From: Pithys albifrons albifrons
Taxonomy: Eukaryota; Chordata; Aves; Passeriformes; Thamnophilidae
Length of the DNA stretch: 64,000 nucleotides
Direction of reading: 5' to 3'
Assembly (NCBI RefSeq): GCF_047495875.1
Contig: NC_092461.1
Location: 96,540,431 to 96,604,430, forward strand
A program made the position numbers and the translations under genes. Each line of letters begins with the position of its first letter. The stretch's first letter is position 1. Of this stretch, positions 51,701-63,698 are shown one piece after another. The notes below the pieces were generated by a model that saw only the letters and a list, made by a program, of their open reading frames with translations, was not told the origin of the DNA and ran no database searches.

Positions 51701-53786
51701 TATTTTACATAAGATAATAAGGAAAAAGGAATTCGTGTTTAAAAAGAAAATGTCAGACAGGAGATGGAAACACTCTTCTTTTTGCCCAACGGCCAAATGT
51801 TGTGAAATTAATTAACATCAATTTGTGCTGCCACAGGAGGTTGAATATGAGTTCATTCCTATTTCTAAAGTAGTGAAAACTGAACAATGATTTTTACTGA
51901 TTTTTGTGCAGTTATTACAGGAAAAATATTAAAATAATGTACCGGTAAAATATTGTTTTACTACTTCCAAAAATGTCTGATATTCCCTTGGTTGGTTTTG
52001 GCTTTATTTCTTCCAGTGGATGTACCTCAAACAGGTTCTGTTCAGTTCTAATAAAGATAAAAGAGTCATTCACAGCATAATTGAAAGTTTTTAGGCCCTT
52101 GTTCCTCCTGATGCCTTGATATTCCACTGCTGATGTTAAAGAAATTAGAGTCCTGAGTCACGAGACTACTTTTACATCATTTCAGCAGCATCTAATCTGA
52201 GTTATTTGGGACCATATACTTTATGACTTCTAAGTGTTTCATCTCTTTCATAACTATAGTGGGTTTTGTCATGCACGATCAAGCAAGTAGAACATGCCAA
52301 TAAAAAAATCAAATTAATAAAAAAAATTTTATACTAAAATAAATGGTTTCTGAGAAACCAACATGTACAAGGAAAAAACCACTAGTTTATTCATTCTGAA
52401 ATTCTACCATTCCATCATTTGTTTTTCAACACAGAAGAACAGGAGTTTTAAAAAGAAAAAGTGGACTATGGATTTTTTAACTCTTCTTCAGCAGTGAGGG
52501 CATAAACTAACCTGTGTTCTGGGCACGAGGGGGGCTGAGTTTGAAAAGCTGTAGTAGTAGGTTCTACTGCTGTATCCTGGTGTACTTCTGAAGAGAAACA
52601 CCATTCATTTACTTTAGTGGCATCTATTCCAGGTGGATAAGGAGAAAAACAAGACTAGGGGAAAGACAATAGAAGTCCAAAGTCTGTGATCCTTCCCTGA
52701 TTCATACAAAGAATCAGAAGCAATATTTTTTACTTATTTTTTACTTATTACTCTCAGAAAACTAAGACCAAAGATTATCAGTAACTCTAGCTGGCATTAC
52801 TATGGCTGAAATGGACCTATATCTCTTTTCTGCCTATTTCAGGGAAAATGTCACTGTTAATATTTCATAATTTCTTTAAGAATCAGATCTATATGCTAAT
52901 ATGACTCCACATCTATTACTTGATTCTAATATATTTGGTAACAAGTTGCTATTATCTTAACCAGAAGACTTACAAAAAATGGCAAGAGGAATACAAACCT
53001 GTTCCATTTCTCAGTCTCTACTGGTGCTCTTCCTGAAATGTGTACATTTCAAAAATATCACCTAGGCCACTCAGGAGATATTCAAGATACAATTGTCTAC
53101 AACACATTCTATATGACCAATTATTTCTGCCTTTCAGTGAGAAATTCTACATTTAAACTGATGCCTAAGGATTTTATTGTGCATTTTGTAGATTTTTAGA
53201 ATGATGTAGGTTGAATGGATTTTTCTGGGTTGCTCACATATTAGGTGGTGTTAGAAATCACTACACATTTGCTCACACATTCCAAGAATGTCTTGTTCTG
53301 AAGAAGCACCTGCAAGAATTCTGACTGTGACAATAAATAGCTTGAAGACAAAACAGAAGAGAAAGCTCAGAGCCCTGGAGGGGATCCAAGAGGCAGTTCT
53401 GAAGAGTTCTGAGGGTGGGTGCCAGGGGAAATGGGTACCACGAGTTGGTTATAGGTATCACATATGTTAATTACTAAAAGCCATAAAAACTCTATCAAAC
53501 AGATGCACATGAACATACTTTTGGTGTGCACCCGGAAGCTTCCGATAAAAGGCCTCTTTATCTATCTCTGCAAATGTTGTTTTGAGAAATTTTGCAGGAA
53601 TTTAGTCATCACTACTGTCTCTACAACATATCATCTGTTTTCCTGAAAATGCAAATATCAACATATTTCCATTATATCATTTTGAGTAGACTTAAATAAA
53701 TAATCAATAAGCAACAATGATATTTTTAAAAAATGAAAAAAAAAAACTGCTTAAATGTTAGGTATTATGATATTGTCAAGAACTTC
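48777..53786. other. Intergenic, no feature recognised
   Basis: AT-rich, with one TA/CA-rich microsatellite (49307-49334). Frames up to 131 codons (49356-49751) lack any protein-like pattern. Confidence 0.7.
49307..49334. repeat. TA/CA-rich simple sequence
   Basis: Two ATATATACACAT units in intergenic DNA. Confidence 0.8.
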
Positions 53787-53790
53787 AATT

Positions 53791-54418
53791 TGTGCTGGTT
53801 TAAAGGCAAACCAGCAGGGGAAATGAACTCACCACAAGAGAGATTATAAGTCAGAGCTAAAATTTAATAATAATATTACAATAAAAACACTGACACAAAA
53901 GGGAAATTGCTTTCAACTCACAAAAACCCCAGCAGTATAACCCAGTGTCCTGGGGCACAAACCCAAGGGGGTTTGTTTGCCCTTGTGCTGAGACCCCTGT
54001 GGCTCCCCCAAGTCCAGAGCAAAAGGAAATGAAAAACCTGTTGGTGCAGGCGAGGGCTGTGGTCTGGGCGAGAGCGGTGATCTCCTCCTGTCAAGGTCCT
54101 GCTGCTCCTCTGGATCCAACGAGAAGTTACCAAAGTCTTCTTACCCACCACTTATGTACCCTCAGGGAGCACCCAGTCCCTTCCCCTGGGCGGGGACTCA
54201 CACAATGGGTGATTAACTCTGGGAGCCAGGGGGTATTGAACTGTTGATGGCCCATTTGCAGCTCCGCCCCCTCAGGCTGGGTGTGAAGGTGATAATGGCT
54301 CCCTGGGCAGCTGCTGCTAATGGTCCATTGTCCTTGGGGAATGAATAGAGGGGGTAGAATACACAGCTTTGATCACCCCCACACAGTGTCAACTGGTCCC
54401 TCCTGCTGAACTAGGACA
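53791..54418 (-). mobile_element. Solo LTR of an avian endogenous retrovirus
   Basis: This 628-bp element runs from TGTGCTGGTTTAAAGG to GCTGAACTAGGACA and has AATT on both sides (53787-53790 and 54419-54422). On the - strand it opens TGTCCTAGTTCAGCAGG, close to the usual start of passerine LTRs, and carries ATTAAA near its 3' part. Frames inside it (53913-54247) are by-products of GC-rich sequence. Confidence 0.75.
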
Positions 54419-54422
54419 AATT

Positions 54423-56722
54423 CCTGACTCCCATGTTAACTACATTCCATGTTTTAGCAAGATACATTTTAGAAGCGTACAGGAATATAAGAAATTATTT
54501 TTCACAATTACTAGTGTATGTCATAACGTTTCCACTATATAGGTATATCATCCCTCTGTGATAGAGAGGGCTCTGATCATCTCTCTCAACTGAAGCATAT
54601 CTAGTTCACATATCAGCCCTTTATGAAAAGTATCAATTCCTCTAAGATGGATTAGCTCAAGAAAAATGTCATGTAGATTTGTGAGTACACATGGCATACA
54701 TACTATTATCTTACTAAGAGATGTATAGGAAATGGCTCAGGAACTCTGAATCAGAACATCTTCTCTAGACAGAATAATTTTACAAATACAAATTAACCAA
54801 TTAAAGTAATCATCATCCCCAGGTGAGCAACTTCCCAATTATAACATTTTATTTCAACACTGTTTCATGTAAGAAAAAAAAGTTACATTGAGTATAAAAA
54901 TATGTATATATTAGCTTATCCAAGAACTGTTATTGTACTTTTAATTAATTTGGTGAGGTTTTGCTTTAAGATAACAAATCACTACATGGTGAAACATTTC
55001 TAGTCTTTTTCAGTGTAACTGATGTGCCAATTGATTAAACCAAGCAAAGCAAAGGAATAAAATCACAACCTAATCTAATGCTCTGTATTTAGAAATCAAA
55101 ACACTTTTTTTTCCCCTTTTCTTAAATGGCCTTCAAATCCTCCTATTTTGATTTATGGGCCTTTTATCTGCCTTACCCCCTCCCAGCTCATTTCATCTCC
55201 CATCCGGAGTGATGTTTCAAGCAAAGGCATATTACACAAAAATGCTGCCAAACTGCTTTCGCCTTAATGTTTTGAGCTCAATCACATAATGATGGCATTA
55301 ACTGTTTCTCTATGAAAGATTATATTGCAGTAATAAACGTTCTATTAAATACATTATTTTAAGACTTTATTTAATACTCAAGACTGGATGTCCTGTAGTA
55401 ACATTATCAATGAAAAACATAAAATACTAGGAAGAATTAGAAAAATTCAGATGTTTGTTAAGTGGTTTCACATACTAAGGAAATATCTGCAAGAATGTTC
55501 TTAAATTTATATTGTTGTTCTTAATATTAAAATAATATTATCTTTATTAAAAAAAATCTCAAGTCCTACCCCCATAGTGCATCCCTCAGTGAATTCTATG
55601 AAGAACATATTACTATATTTTACATAAATTTTAGGCATAGCCAAAAATTGTGGTTCTTTAGCAACTTTACTGGGTTGAAGTCTCAGAATTAGTTTAGCTC
55701 TTTTTCAGGTGGTAATGTCATCCTGCTCAAAACTGGGAGATATTCTTGCTCAGCCAGATCCTATGCCTGATTCCTGAGACTATGACTATTTCATTCTTGT
55801 CGTGGAAAAACCTCTGTGAAGGTTCACTTAATGTATAAGGGGTTATTTTTTAAAATAATATGGTATGAAGATGTAATGGTGTTCAAAGCTTTCCTGAAGC
55901 CTTATCTCTTTTCTTATTAAATGTTAGACATTCTTTATGATGGCATTCACAGTCATAAAAAAAGGCCATATAAGTTCTCCAAGGAAGACAGATCAGCTGT
56001 TGTAAGCTATGGAACACATATTTTTCAGGATGAGAAAAAATGTAATTTCATATTGCTTCTTATATTTCCTAAAATGTTTTCTAAAACATGGCAATAAACC
56101 ACCTGATTTAGCCAATTCAGCTTCTGCCTTCATAACATTTATAGCAGTGAAACTGATTTCATATTCCTCCATGCAAATTTTGAAGGAGAGTAAGTACATT
56201 TCAATTAAGTTCTTTGGGATTTTAATAGGAAAGAATCAAGTTTTTGCATGCTTTTTTTCAAATAACAACTTGAGAATATTTTTCTTTAAATATCCTTTTT
56301 TAACAAAATTCTAAGTAGTAGGGGAAAAATAAAGAACAGTTTTACTTGAAAAGCAGTGATCTTTTTTTTTATTTTTATATAACCCTTCTGAAAAAGTGTT
56401 CTGCAGTTTATTTCTGAAGATGTTATACCTATGAACTGCTCCTTACATTGATGCTAATTATTTATTTCACACATTTTTCACAGTTCTTCTTTTCCCAGCA
56501 AAGTGTGAGGGTTTGCACCATAAAGTGAAAGACATCATCCCCTGCGGGAGGAGTTCTCTGTGAAAGTCAAAACCTGAACTCTGACTTCCTGAAACATTCA
56601 CTGCTATGCATGATGTCATGCAAGGCTTGAATATCTACATGCTGTTTTCCTTTTCTCTTGCTAATTTCGTAGATTTTACCTAAGAATTGAACAGTGTGAT
56701 AAACTGCATGTGGAATCTACTA
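54423..56722. other. Intergenic, possible conserved noncoding sequence at about 55120-55330
   Basis: Mostly AT-rich and featureless. The 55120-55330 part is repeat-free with more balanced composition and looks like candidate conserved noncoding DNA, a judgement by eye only. Confidence 0.4.
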
Positions 56723-56728
56723 ACATAC

Positions 56729-58359
56729 CGTGGTGGTTTTAGCTAGGCCTCAAATTAGCAGGATCAGAGAATCTATGTGGATTGGGAGACAGCTCTCACC
56801 TGACTGGGTAACCAAGGAAATATTTCATACCAGATGACACAAACCTAAGATATGAGTGCAGCAGTGGGAGATGTTAGCTCAGTTCCACCATGGCTGAAGT
56901 AAAAGAAGGACGTGCTGCAGCTCTTCTACCGTGCTAGGCCTTGCTCCTGCTGCTGCCGCTACTTGCCTTTTGTTTGAGTTCAGGGAAGTAGAAATATTTT
57001 GTTGTTATACCTTCTCTTTCTTGTGGGGTGTCTTTTAGAGAGCTGATGAATCTAGAGTAATAGACTTTGTATTAACTGGGTAGTGGAAGGTTATTTCTTG
57101 TTATGTATAACTTGTGTCATCATCATCATGGCTGGGCTTCGCAAACGAAGATTTGAGAAGGGCACTACCCACGCTTGCTGCAAGCTGCTGGTGGCTAAAA
57201 AGGCCGATACGGGATAGGCAGGCCCGGTCACAAAAGGCACAGCAGAACGTCTCCCTGGGTGACATTGGCAAGAAACGGTTCTTTCTGTGTTGTCTTTTCT
57301 CCTCCAGACTGACTCTCCGTGCATTCTCAAAGGAAGCAGCAGCATCGTGAATGGTGTGTCTCCATGGACCCCGATTGGAGGCCAGAGTGGACAATTGGTA
57401 GCAGTCAATATGGCCAAGGCTGAGGTGTTGTTTCAGGGAGTCCTTGTATCTCTTCTTTGGGGCTCCTCTCTTGAGGCAGCCGGTGGCGAGTTCACCATTG
57501 AGCACAATCTTTGGAAGGCGGTGGGTGATCCTCCATCCTGGAGATGTGCCCTGCCCAGCACAGCTCCGTTCTCATCAGCATGGCCTCGATACTGGTGACC
57601 CCTGCCTGTTCAAGAACAGACACATTGGTCACGTAATCAGACCAGTGGATGTTTAGGATTGAACGGAGGCAGCGCTGATGGAAGCGTTCGAGAAGCTGCA
57701 GGTGGTGGCGGTAGATGACCCAGGATTCAGACCCATATAAAAGAGTAGACAGTACAATGGCTCTGTAGACACTGATCTTTGTACTTTTCTTCAGGTGTTT
57801 ATTGGACCAGACTCTTTTATGGAGTTTTCTGAAGGCTCTGTATGCCTTTGCCAGCCTGTTGTCTATTTCTTTGTCGATCTTACCATCTGAGGAAATGATA
57901 CTTCCCAGATAGGGGAACTGCTGAACTGACTTAAGCTCTGAATTGCCTATGATGTGAGGATGATGGAAGACTTCTTGAGGTGCAGGTTGGTAGAGAACTT
58001 CCATCTTCTTCAGGCTGACTTCCAGCCCAAAAAGCTCAGCAGCCTCTGCAAAGCAGGATGTGAAGCGCTGCAGAGCTGCTTCTGTGTGAGCAACGAGGGC
58101 GGCATCATCAGCAAAAAGCAGCTCATGGACAAGGTGATTCAGGGTCTTGGTGTGGGCCTTCAGTCCCACAGTTATATATAGTTATATATAACTTTTGTAA
58201 GTGTGTGTTATATTGTAGTTTTTTCTTAATTTTCTTTTTTCTGTGTAAATATATGTAGCTAGTTTAAGCATAAACCTAGTTTGGAGGGTTTTTTCCTCTC
58301 CCTCTTCTTTCTTTTTCATTCTGTTTTGAACAGTTGTTGTTTTGCCAGCTCAAACTAAG
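56729..58359 (+). mobile_element. Solo LTR interrupted by an RTE-like LINE
   Basis: The two halves (56729-57100 and about 58181-58359) flank the LINE. The left end reads GTGGTGGTTTTAGCTAGG, as in avian ERVL-type LTRs, with its first base probably mutated. The right half holds CATAAAC followed by GT/T-rich sequence, suggesting a degraded polyadenylation site in + orientation. ACATAC occurs at both edges (56723-56728, 58360-58365) and is a candidate target-site duplication. Confidence 0.6.
57117..58180 (-). mobile_element. RTE-like non-LTR retrotransposon, 5'-truncated
   Basis: On the - strand a 225-codon frame (58169-57492) begins just before the reverse transcriptase catalytic FADD box (ELLFADDAALVAHTEAAL). 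It continues through YLGSIISSDGKIDKEIDNRL and VLSTLLYGSESWVIYRHHLQ to a -W stop. A second frame (57505-57101) carries on, ending in a zinc-finger-like CAFCDRACLSRIGLFSHQQ. One single-base frameshift in a C run (about 57519-57531) separates them. The - strand 3' end is (ATG)n. Near-identical 12-13-bp sequences, GTTATGTATAACTT and GTTATATATAACTT, flank it. The C-terminal finger and tail suggest the RTE group, perhaps AviRTE; the clade is inferred. Confidence 0.8.
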
Positions 58360-58794
58360 ACATACAATGCTAGCATAAATGAAAACACAAAATGTTTCCT
58401 CCAAACATATTTTTGCCAAACCACAATACTCTTGTGAGAGGTTTTGTTTAACTTGTGATTATACACAGTGTCATCTAAGCTGATGGACAAGGAATATTTT
58501 GTGACCAGAGGCCTCATATAAACATCTGTCATTGTATGGGATTCATGTTAACTTTGTTCCTGTTTTTCCAGGGTAGGAGTGGGAGGTGTGAGGGAAACAA
58601 CAGGAATGTAAAACGTAGGTCATTATTATTTACGCACAAATTATGTTCTGAGACTCTAAACTGTAGACAGCTTGGTCATTTATTGCAAACTAACTCCCAC
58701 AAAATATATCTTGCAACATTGCTTGCAACATATTGTTTGCAGTTGACAATGTTTAGAACAGATATTTGAAGACTTTGTAATCTGGGTAAACAAA

Positions 58795-59862
58795 ACTTCA
58801 TGACTGTCTGGTGGATACAGGAAAGGCTGTGGATGTAGCCTAACTGGTGATAGGAGTTAGATCCAACTGGTGACTGGAAACAAGTGGTTGTTCCTCAGGG
58901 CTCAGGACTGAGGCCAGTCCTGTATAATATCTTTATTGATAATCTAGATGAGTGGGTCACCAGTGTACTCATGCACTCATTAAGTCTTGTGTCACTAAGT
59001 TGGGCAACAGTGTTGATCTGCTGGAAAGTAAAAGGGCTCTGCAAGGGATCTCAACAGGCTGGATCACTGAACCGAGGCCAACGGCACTGAGGTTCAGCAA
59101 TGCCAAGTGCCAGGTCCTACATATGGTTCACAACAACCTCATGCAACACTGAAGGCTGGGGGAAGAGTGGCTGGCATATTGCCTAGTGGAAAAGGACCTG
59201 GATGTGTTCGTTGGCTGTGGCTGGACATAAGACATCAGTGAGCCCAGGCAGACAAGAAGACCATTGGCATCCTGACCTGTATCAGGAATAGTGTAGCCAG
59301 CAGAACTAGGAAAGTGATTGTTCCTCTGTACTGAGCACTGATGAGGCCTCACCTTGTGTGTTGTGTTCAGTTCTGGGCCCCTCAGTTCAAGAAAGACCTT
59401 GAGATGCTGAAGAGTATCCCAGAGAAGATCAAAGAATCTGGTGAAGGGTGTGGAGAGTAAGTCCTATGCAAAGCTATTGAGGAAGTTGCATTGTTTAGCC
59501 TGGAGTAAAAGAGGCTCAGGGAAGACCTTACCAGTCTCTACAACTACCTGAAAAAACATTGTAGTGAGGCGGTGGTTGGTTTATTCTCCCATGAAACTAG
59601 CAAGAGAATAAGAAGAAATGGTCTGAAGCTGCTCCAGGGGAGATTCAGGTTGGACATCAGGAAGAATTTCTTCACTGAAAGTGTGGTTAAGCACTGGAAT
59701 AGACTGCCTAGAGAAATGGTGGTCAGCACCGCTGGAGGTGTTCAGGAAAAGACTGGACATGTCACTTAGTGCTATGGTTTAGTTGACATGCTGATTTTCA
59801 GTCAAAGATTTAGACTCAATGATCTTGGAGGTATTTTCCAGCCTTAAGGCTTCTATGGTTCA
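58795..59862 (+). mobile_element. CR1 LINE, decayed, reverse transcriptase to 3' UTR
   Basis: This reads in CR1 order: GATACAGGAAAGGCTGTGGA, then GGCCAGTCCTGTATAATATC plus TTTATTGATAA, then the conserved block TCAGTTCTGGGCCCCTCAGT, then CTCCAGGGGAGATTCAGGTT and GGACATCAGGAAGAATTTCT, ending near GGTATTTTCCAGCCTTAAGG. Frames are broken by many stops and indels, and there is an internal deletion near the start. Much older than the 5.1 kb copy. Confidence 0.93.
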
Positions 59863-61033
59863 GTTTTGTTTATAAGTAAAAATGCTCCATCTTTAATGAT
59901 TGCCCTTGGGTTTTTTACTTAATAAAAAGTTGTTGATAACTCTTGATAAAAATACACCTTACACAAGTATAAAACATAAGTAACTCCATAATTAAATTGA
60001 CCAAGTCCAGCTTGGTTGTCTTCCAACTGTTCAGGTTCCAGGTGTGATTCCTGTCTCTCCAACCCTTCTTTACACATCATTCTGCTTTTCCAATTGTGAG
60101 CAACCTTTCAGCAGAGAGGGATAGAGCTGTACTTACCTATTTAGGGTTACAAGCAAAGCTTGTCTGCCATTTGGTGATGGTATTCCTTTCAGATGTAGCA
60201 AGTTAGCGTGCATGGGCCAGTTCATGCACGTACTTCTCACATTAAAAAAAAAAAGTATGGTGATAACTTGCAACCTTCTAAAATATCTCTTCAAGGATTA
60301 AGTCTCAGAATTGTCTTAGTTCATTTTTAACTTACAACATTGTACTCGAGGATCCTAAAGACAATCCTGACATGCCCTATGAATTTTCTTAGCTCATTAT
60401 ACTTTGCTTCTGTTTTTCACTTTATGTGCTTTCCTGTTTACCTTTGGAAAGTGCCTGCCTCCTAACTGACCAGGCACACAAGCAGTATCCTCAAAATTGT
60501 CCAAATGCCAACTTAAAAATATATCTTAAAATGTTCTTAAAATTATCTCTGGAAAATATGAAATAAAACATTAATAACTGTTTTAAATTTGGCAATAATG
60601 TGCCATACCAAATCCATGTGGATGATGAGCATTATTACTTTGAGTGCTGGGACTGTCTAAAATTGCATAAGATACCTTTTCCACTTTCTCTTCATATAGA
60701 GGCACCACTGTCTAAAAAAGCACAATGTGGATTAAGCTACTGTTACCAGCATAATTAGATAAATAGAAGTTCAAAAGTATAATTTATTTTTTTTAATTAG
60801 ACAACTACATCAGGCAGTTGCACATGATTTGGTGACAAACACATTTTTTCTGTACATTCTTTGTTATAGCTCTTTGAACACAGAGAGGTGGAGCTACAAA
60901 TAAATAAGTGGACCAGGAGAGTGCTTCAGTTGATGTATTAAAGCATACAGCTCCAGATCCCACATGAAATTAGAGCATTTTCTTAAACACTTTGCCACAA
61001 CTTTCATTTAAACATTATTACTGCCCAAGATTA
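59863..61033. other. Intergenic, no feature recognised
   Basis: AT-rich unique-looking sequence between a CR1 and an LTR. Nothing supported. Confidence 0.7.
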
Positions 61034-61715
61034 TGTGGCATTGGGGGGTAGGAGAGATGGTCCCTGTCGGCCCTCCTGAGCCAGGGTGGGTGCAGAGGCA
61101 GAGACCTCTGTTCAGTTCAGGAAACACATGGCAAGAACTCATTTATTGTGAAATCACAAGGCTTTTATAGGGACCTGAGGGGAAGGTGCTGGGACTGGGA
61201 CTGGATTGGGTAAGGATCGAGTGGAAGGGAGGGCTTTAGGTGCTGACTAGCAAATGGGAAAAATGAAGGGACCAGAGCCAACAGAAACCCAGGGGTTGGG
61301 GATAGACAGATGTGATAACCAATGGGGTTAGGACAGGAGCGGAGGCTGGCAGGAGCTGTGGCCATGCCGCCACAAACTGCATGGGCGACACGAGGCAGGA
61401 GGATCCTGGCACAGAGCCACTCCAGCTCCATTCAATTTCTGGGTGCTGCCACCATGGCAGTGTGGGGGGGAGGGTCTCCCCACCACCTCGGGCAGAGCCG
61501 TTCCAGCATGGGAGAGACAATGCCCGTGTCTGAGCATCAGTGATGATTAATCAAAGAACAATGCCTTTGAGGAAGACAAGAGGAGGAGTGGTGACAACAA
61601 TGCAGGAAGTGTGTGTGTGGGGTGATACAGAAAGCTGTCTGAACCTAAACCTATACAGAGAAAACACATTCTTTGTCCTCTGAGGCTGTAAAATCATATG
61701 GCAAGTACTTACATT
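61034..61715 (-). mobile_element. LTR of the same family as the 8 kb outer LTR
   Basis: GC-rich block with a TATA box (TATAAAAG on -, 61162-61169) and AATAAA (-, 61142-61147) only about 15 bp apart, giving a short R region. Blocks GGGACTGGATTGGGT and CCAATGGGGTTAGGACAG align with the 8 kb element. Ends and target-site duplication not resolved. Frames inside it are not genes. Confidence 0.7.
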
Positions 61716-63384
61716 ACTTTACTTTGTTCTGTAACACTCCTTCTCTTATTTATTTACCTATTTGTTAGTCAGAATAATATGGACTTATTGCATCAAATTA
61801 TGAGGCAACAGAAATTCTTCACACTGGCACTGGCTACTAAACCAAACCTATGATATCTTCTATGTTTTTTTCTTGCTTCATACAGTAATAGAAAAAACTT
61901 GAAGAAAAAAAATTTAAGACCTAGTTCACAAGAATGAAACCTGAGTTGAAAAAAATCAAAGAAACTGACTTATTTTGCAACAGGTTTACACTGTTCTTTT
62001 TTATTGTTATCTTTAGCAGAAATAATCCTTACATACAGTAATTTAAGGGTAAGCAAGAACACACCTGAAGTCATAAGATATCATTTCAAAGAACAACCTG
62101 ACAAAGATACAGTCTGGCTCACTTAGCTTTGTGCAATTAAAGATCTGGAAACTAAAGTCTTAAACTGCTAAAAAGATTGTATATATTTAATAGGGAAATG
62201 AAAATTAATTCTCACTCAAATAATGTGTGTCAATTAGATGAAAACTAAAAACTCTTTTGCCTGTTCTAATTAGGCATATTGTTCACACTCAGATTAATGC
62301 CTCTGGGAAATATTTATATGCTGTTAATTTAAGGTATTTAAGTGGAAAACTGAAGATTCTTTCCCATGTAATAATCTCATAGCTGTTCTTGGATCTACAC
62401 TACATAGGAAGGAGTTCTTTGGTGGAGTGAATACCTGCAATCAGTCGAGCGGAAAAGAAGAGCGGACCACAAAAAAGAAGCCTCTAAGTTAATTGTGACA
62501 TCAATGCAGAAGGTATAAATACTATATATAGAAGAGTATTTGAATTCTCTTACACATGTATGCTAAGATATATTTAAAAAGAAATTGTATGAATGCATAC
62601 ATATGAAAACAGAGTTTAAAAATAAAGTGTGGCTGTTCATTAGATGATGCTTAAAATGAACTGCATTCAAAAGGCTAAAACGTGCTACTTTTCTACATAT
62701 CAAAAGAAAAGTTGTCCCTACCAGACTTATAAGGGGTAATGACTGTTTTCTAATGCTTGATGCAGACATCTTAACCATGCAAAAACTTCTCCAAATTCTT
62801 CTGATGGGGCTTGGAATAAGTCAAAGCATCCTAATCCTGTCTGCCACATTCTATGCTATAATTCCAATTTGTGTAGTTTCTTCATGCTTAAATATTTTCG
62901 GTAAAATTTTGCCCTATCTACACTTTGAGAGAAAAATGAAATACTCAAAAACATACAATAAGCTCAAGAAATTTAGTGGTTCTTTTTTCTTGAAAAGCTT
63001 ACTTCTTCTCCTAATGAGTCACATTCTGTTACACATATCTGAAATATTTACTGGGTATTTACACATTGCATTACATCTTATGCTGAGCTACTATCTCAGG
63101 TCTGAAGTCATCGTAATATGACTGTTCTCAGACACAATCTGTCTGCTATTGAAGGTTTTCCTACAACAAAAGCAAAGCATCTTTGCTTTTCTGTTTAATT
63201 CTTTTCCAGTTGCTCATGTCTGGGTGCTGAGCAGATCTGGTATCACTGTTGCTGGGGGTATTGGGCTTCATCACCACTTCACAGCTGTTTGGTTTGGGAA
63301 GTACTTTTTTTTTTTTGTCATTGGTTTTCTCCTCTCTTGCCAGGTATCCTTTTGGGGAGTTTGTTGGAGTGTTTTTGTGGGCTG
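61716..63384. other. Intergenic, no feature recognised
   Basis: AT-rich. The 122-codon frame at 62753-63121 is hydrophobic and Lys-poor but matches nothing I know, and lies between repeats. 63699-64000 is likewise empty. Confidence 0.6.
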
Positions 63385-63447
63385 AAGTGGTGGAGGCCTG
63401 TGTTGTTTGGGTGGGCGACACAGTAGTTGTTGGGTTTTCCACATTTG

Positions 63448-63514
<67 letters not shown>

Positions 63515-63698
63515 CTTATATCATATTCTGGTTTTAATTGTCTCTCTTTTGCTCTTTTGTATAAATATAAGAAGCTTACCATTTCAGGTTTTGTTTTATT
63601 TCTTCTTCAGTTTTTTCCCCTCCTCTGCCCCTTTCCCTCGTGGTGGGACTCTGACATACCAGTGGGCAGTTGGCATTTTGCCAAGCTAAACCAAAACA
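63385..63698 (-). mobile_element. LTR fragment with TA microsatellite
   Basis: On the - strand it opens TGTTTTGGTTTAGCTTGGC, typical of avian ERVL-type LTRs, and has AAATAAAAC farther in. The left end is unclear. A long (TA)n run interrupts it. Confidence 0.45.
63448..63511. repeat. (TA)n microsatellite
   Basis: About 30 TA units with two C interruptions. Long chance frames across it encode alternating Tyr-Ile and are not genes. Confidence 0.95.

Noticed and set aside
57492..58169. A host reverse transcriptase gene
   Set aside because: Frameshifted, 5'-truncated and flanked by a target-site duplication, so it is a transposon copy.
61165..61543. Frames on both strands at 61 kb
   Set aside because: Inside the LTR that parallels the 8 kb one; not gag, pol or env.
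62753..63121. 122-codon hydrophobic frame
   Set aside because: No family resemblance, AT-rich DNA gives Leu/Ile/Phe-rich chance frames, and no splice or promoter support.
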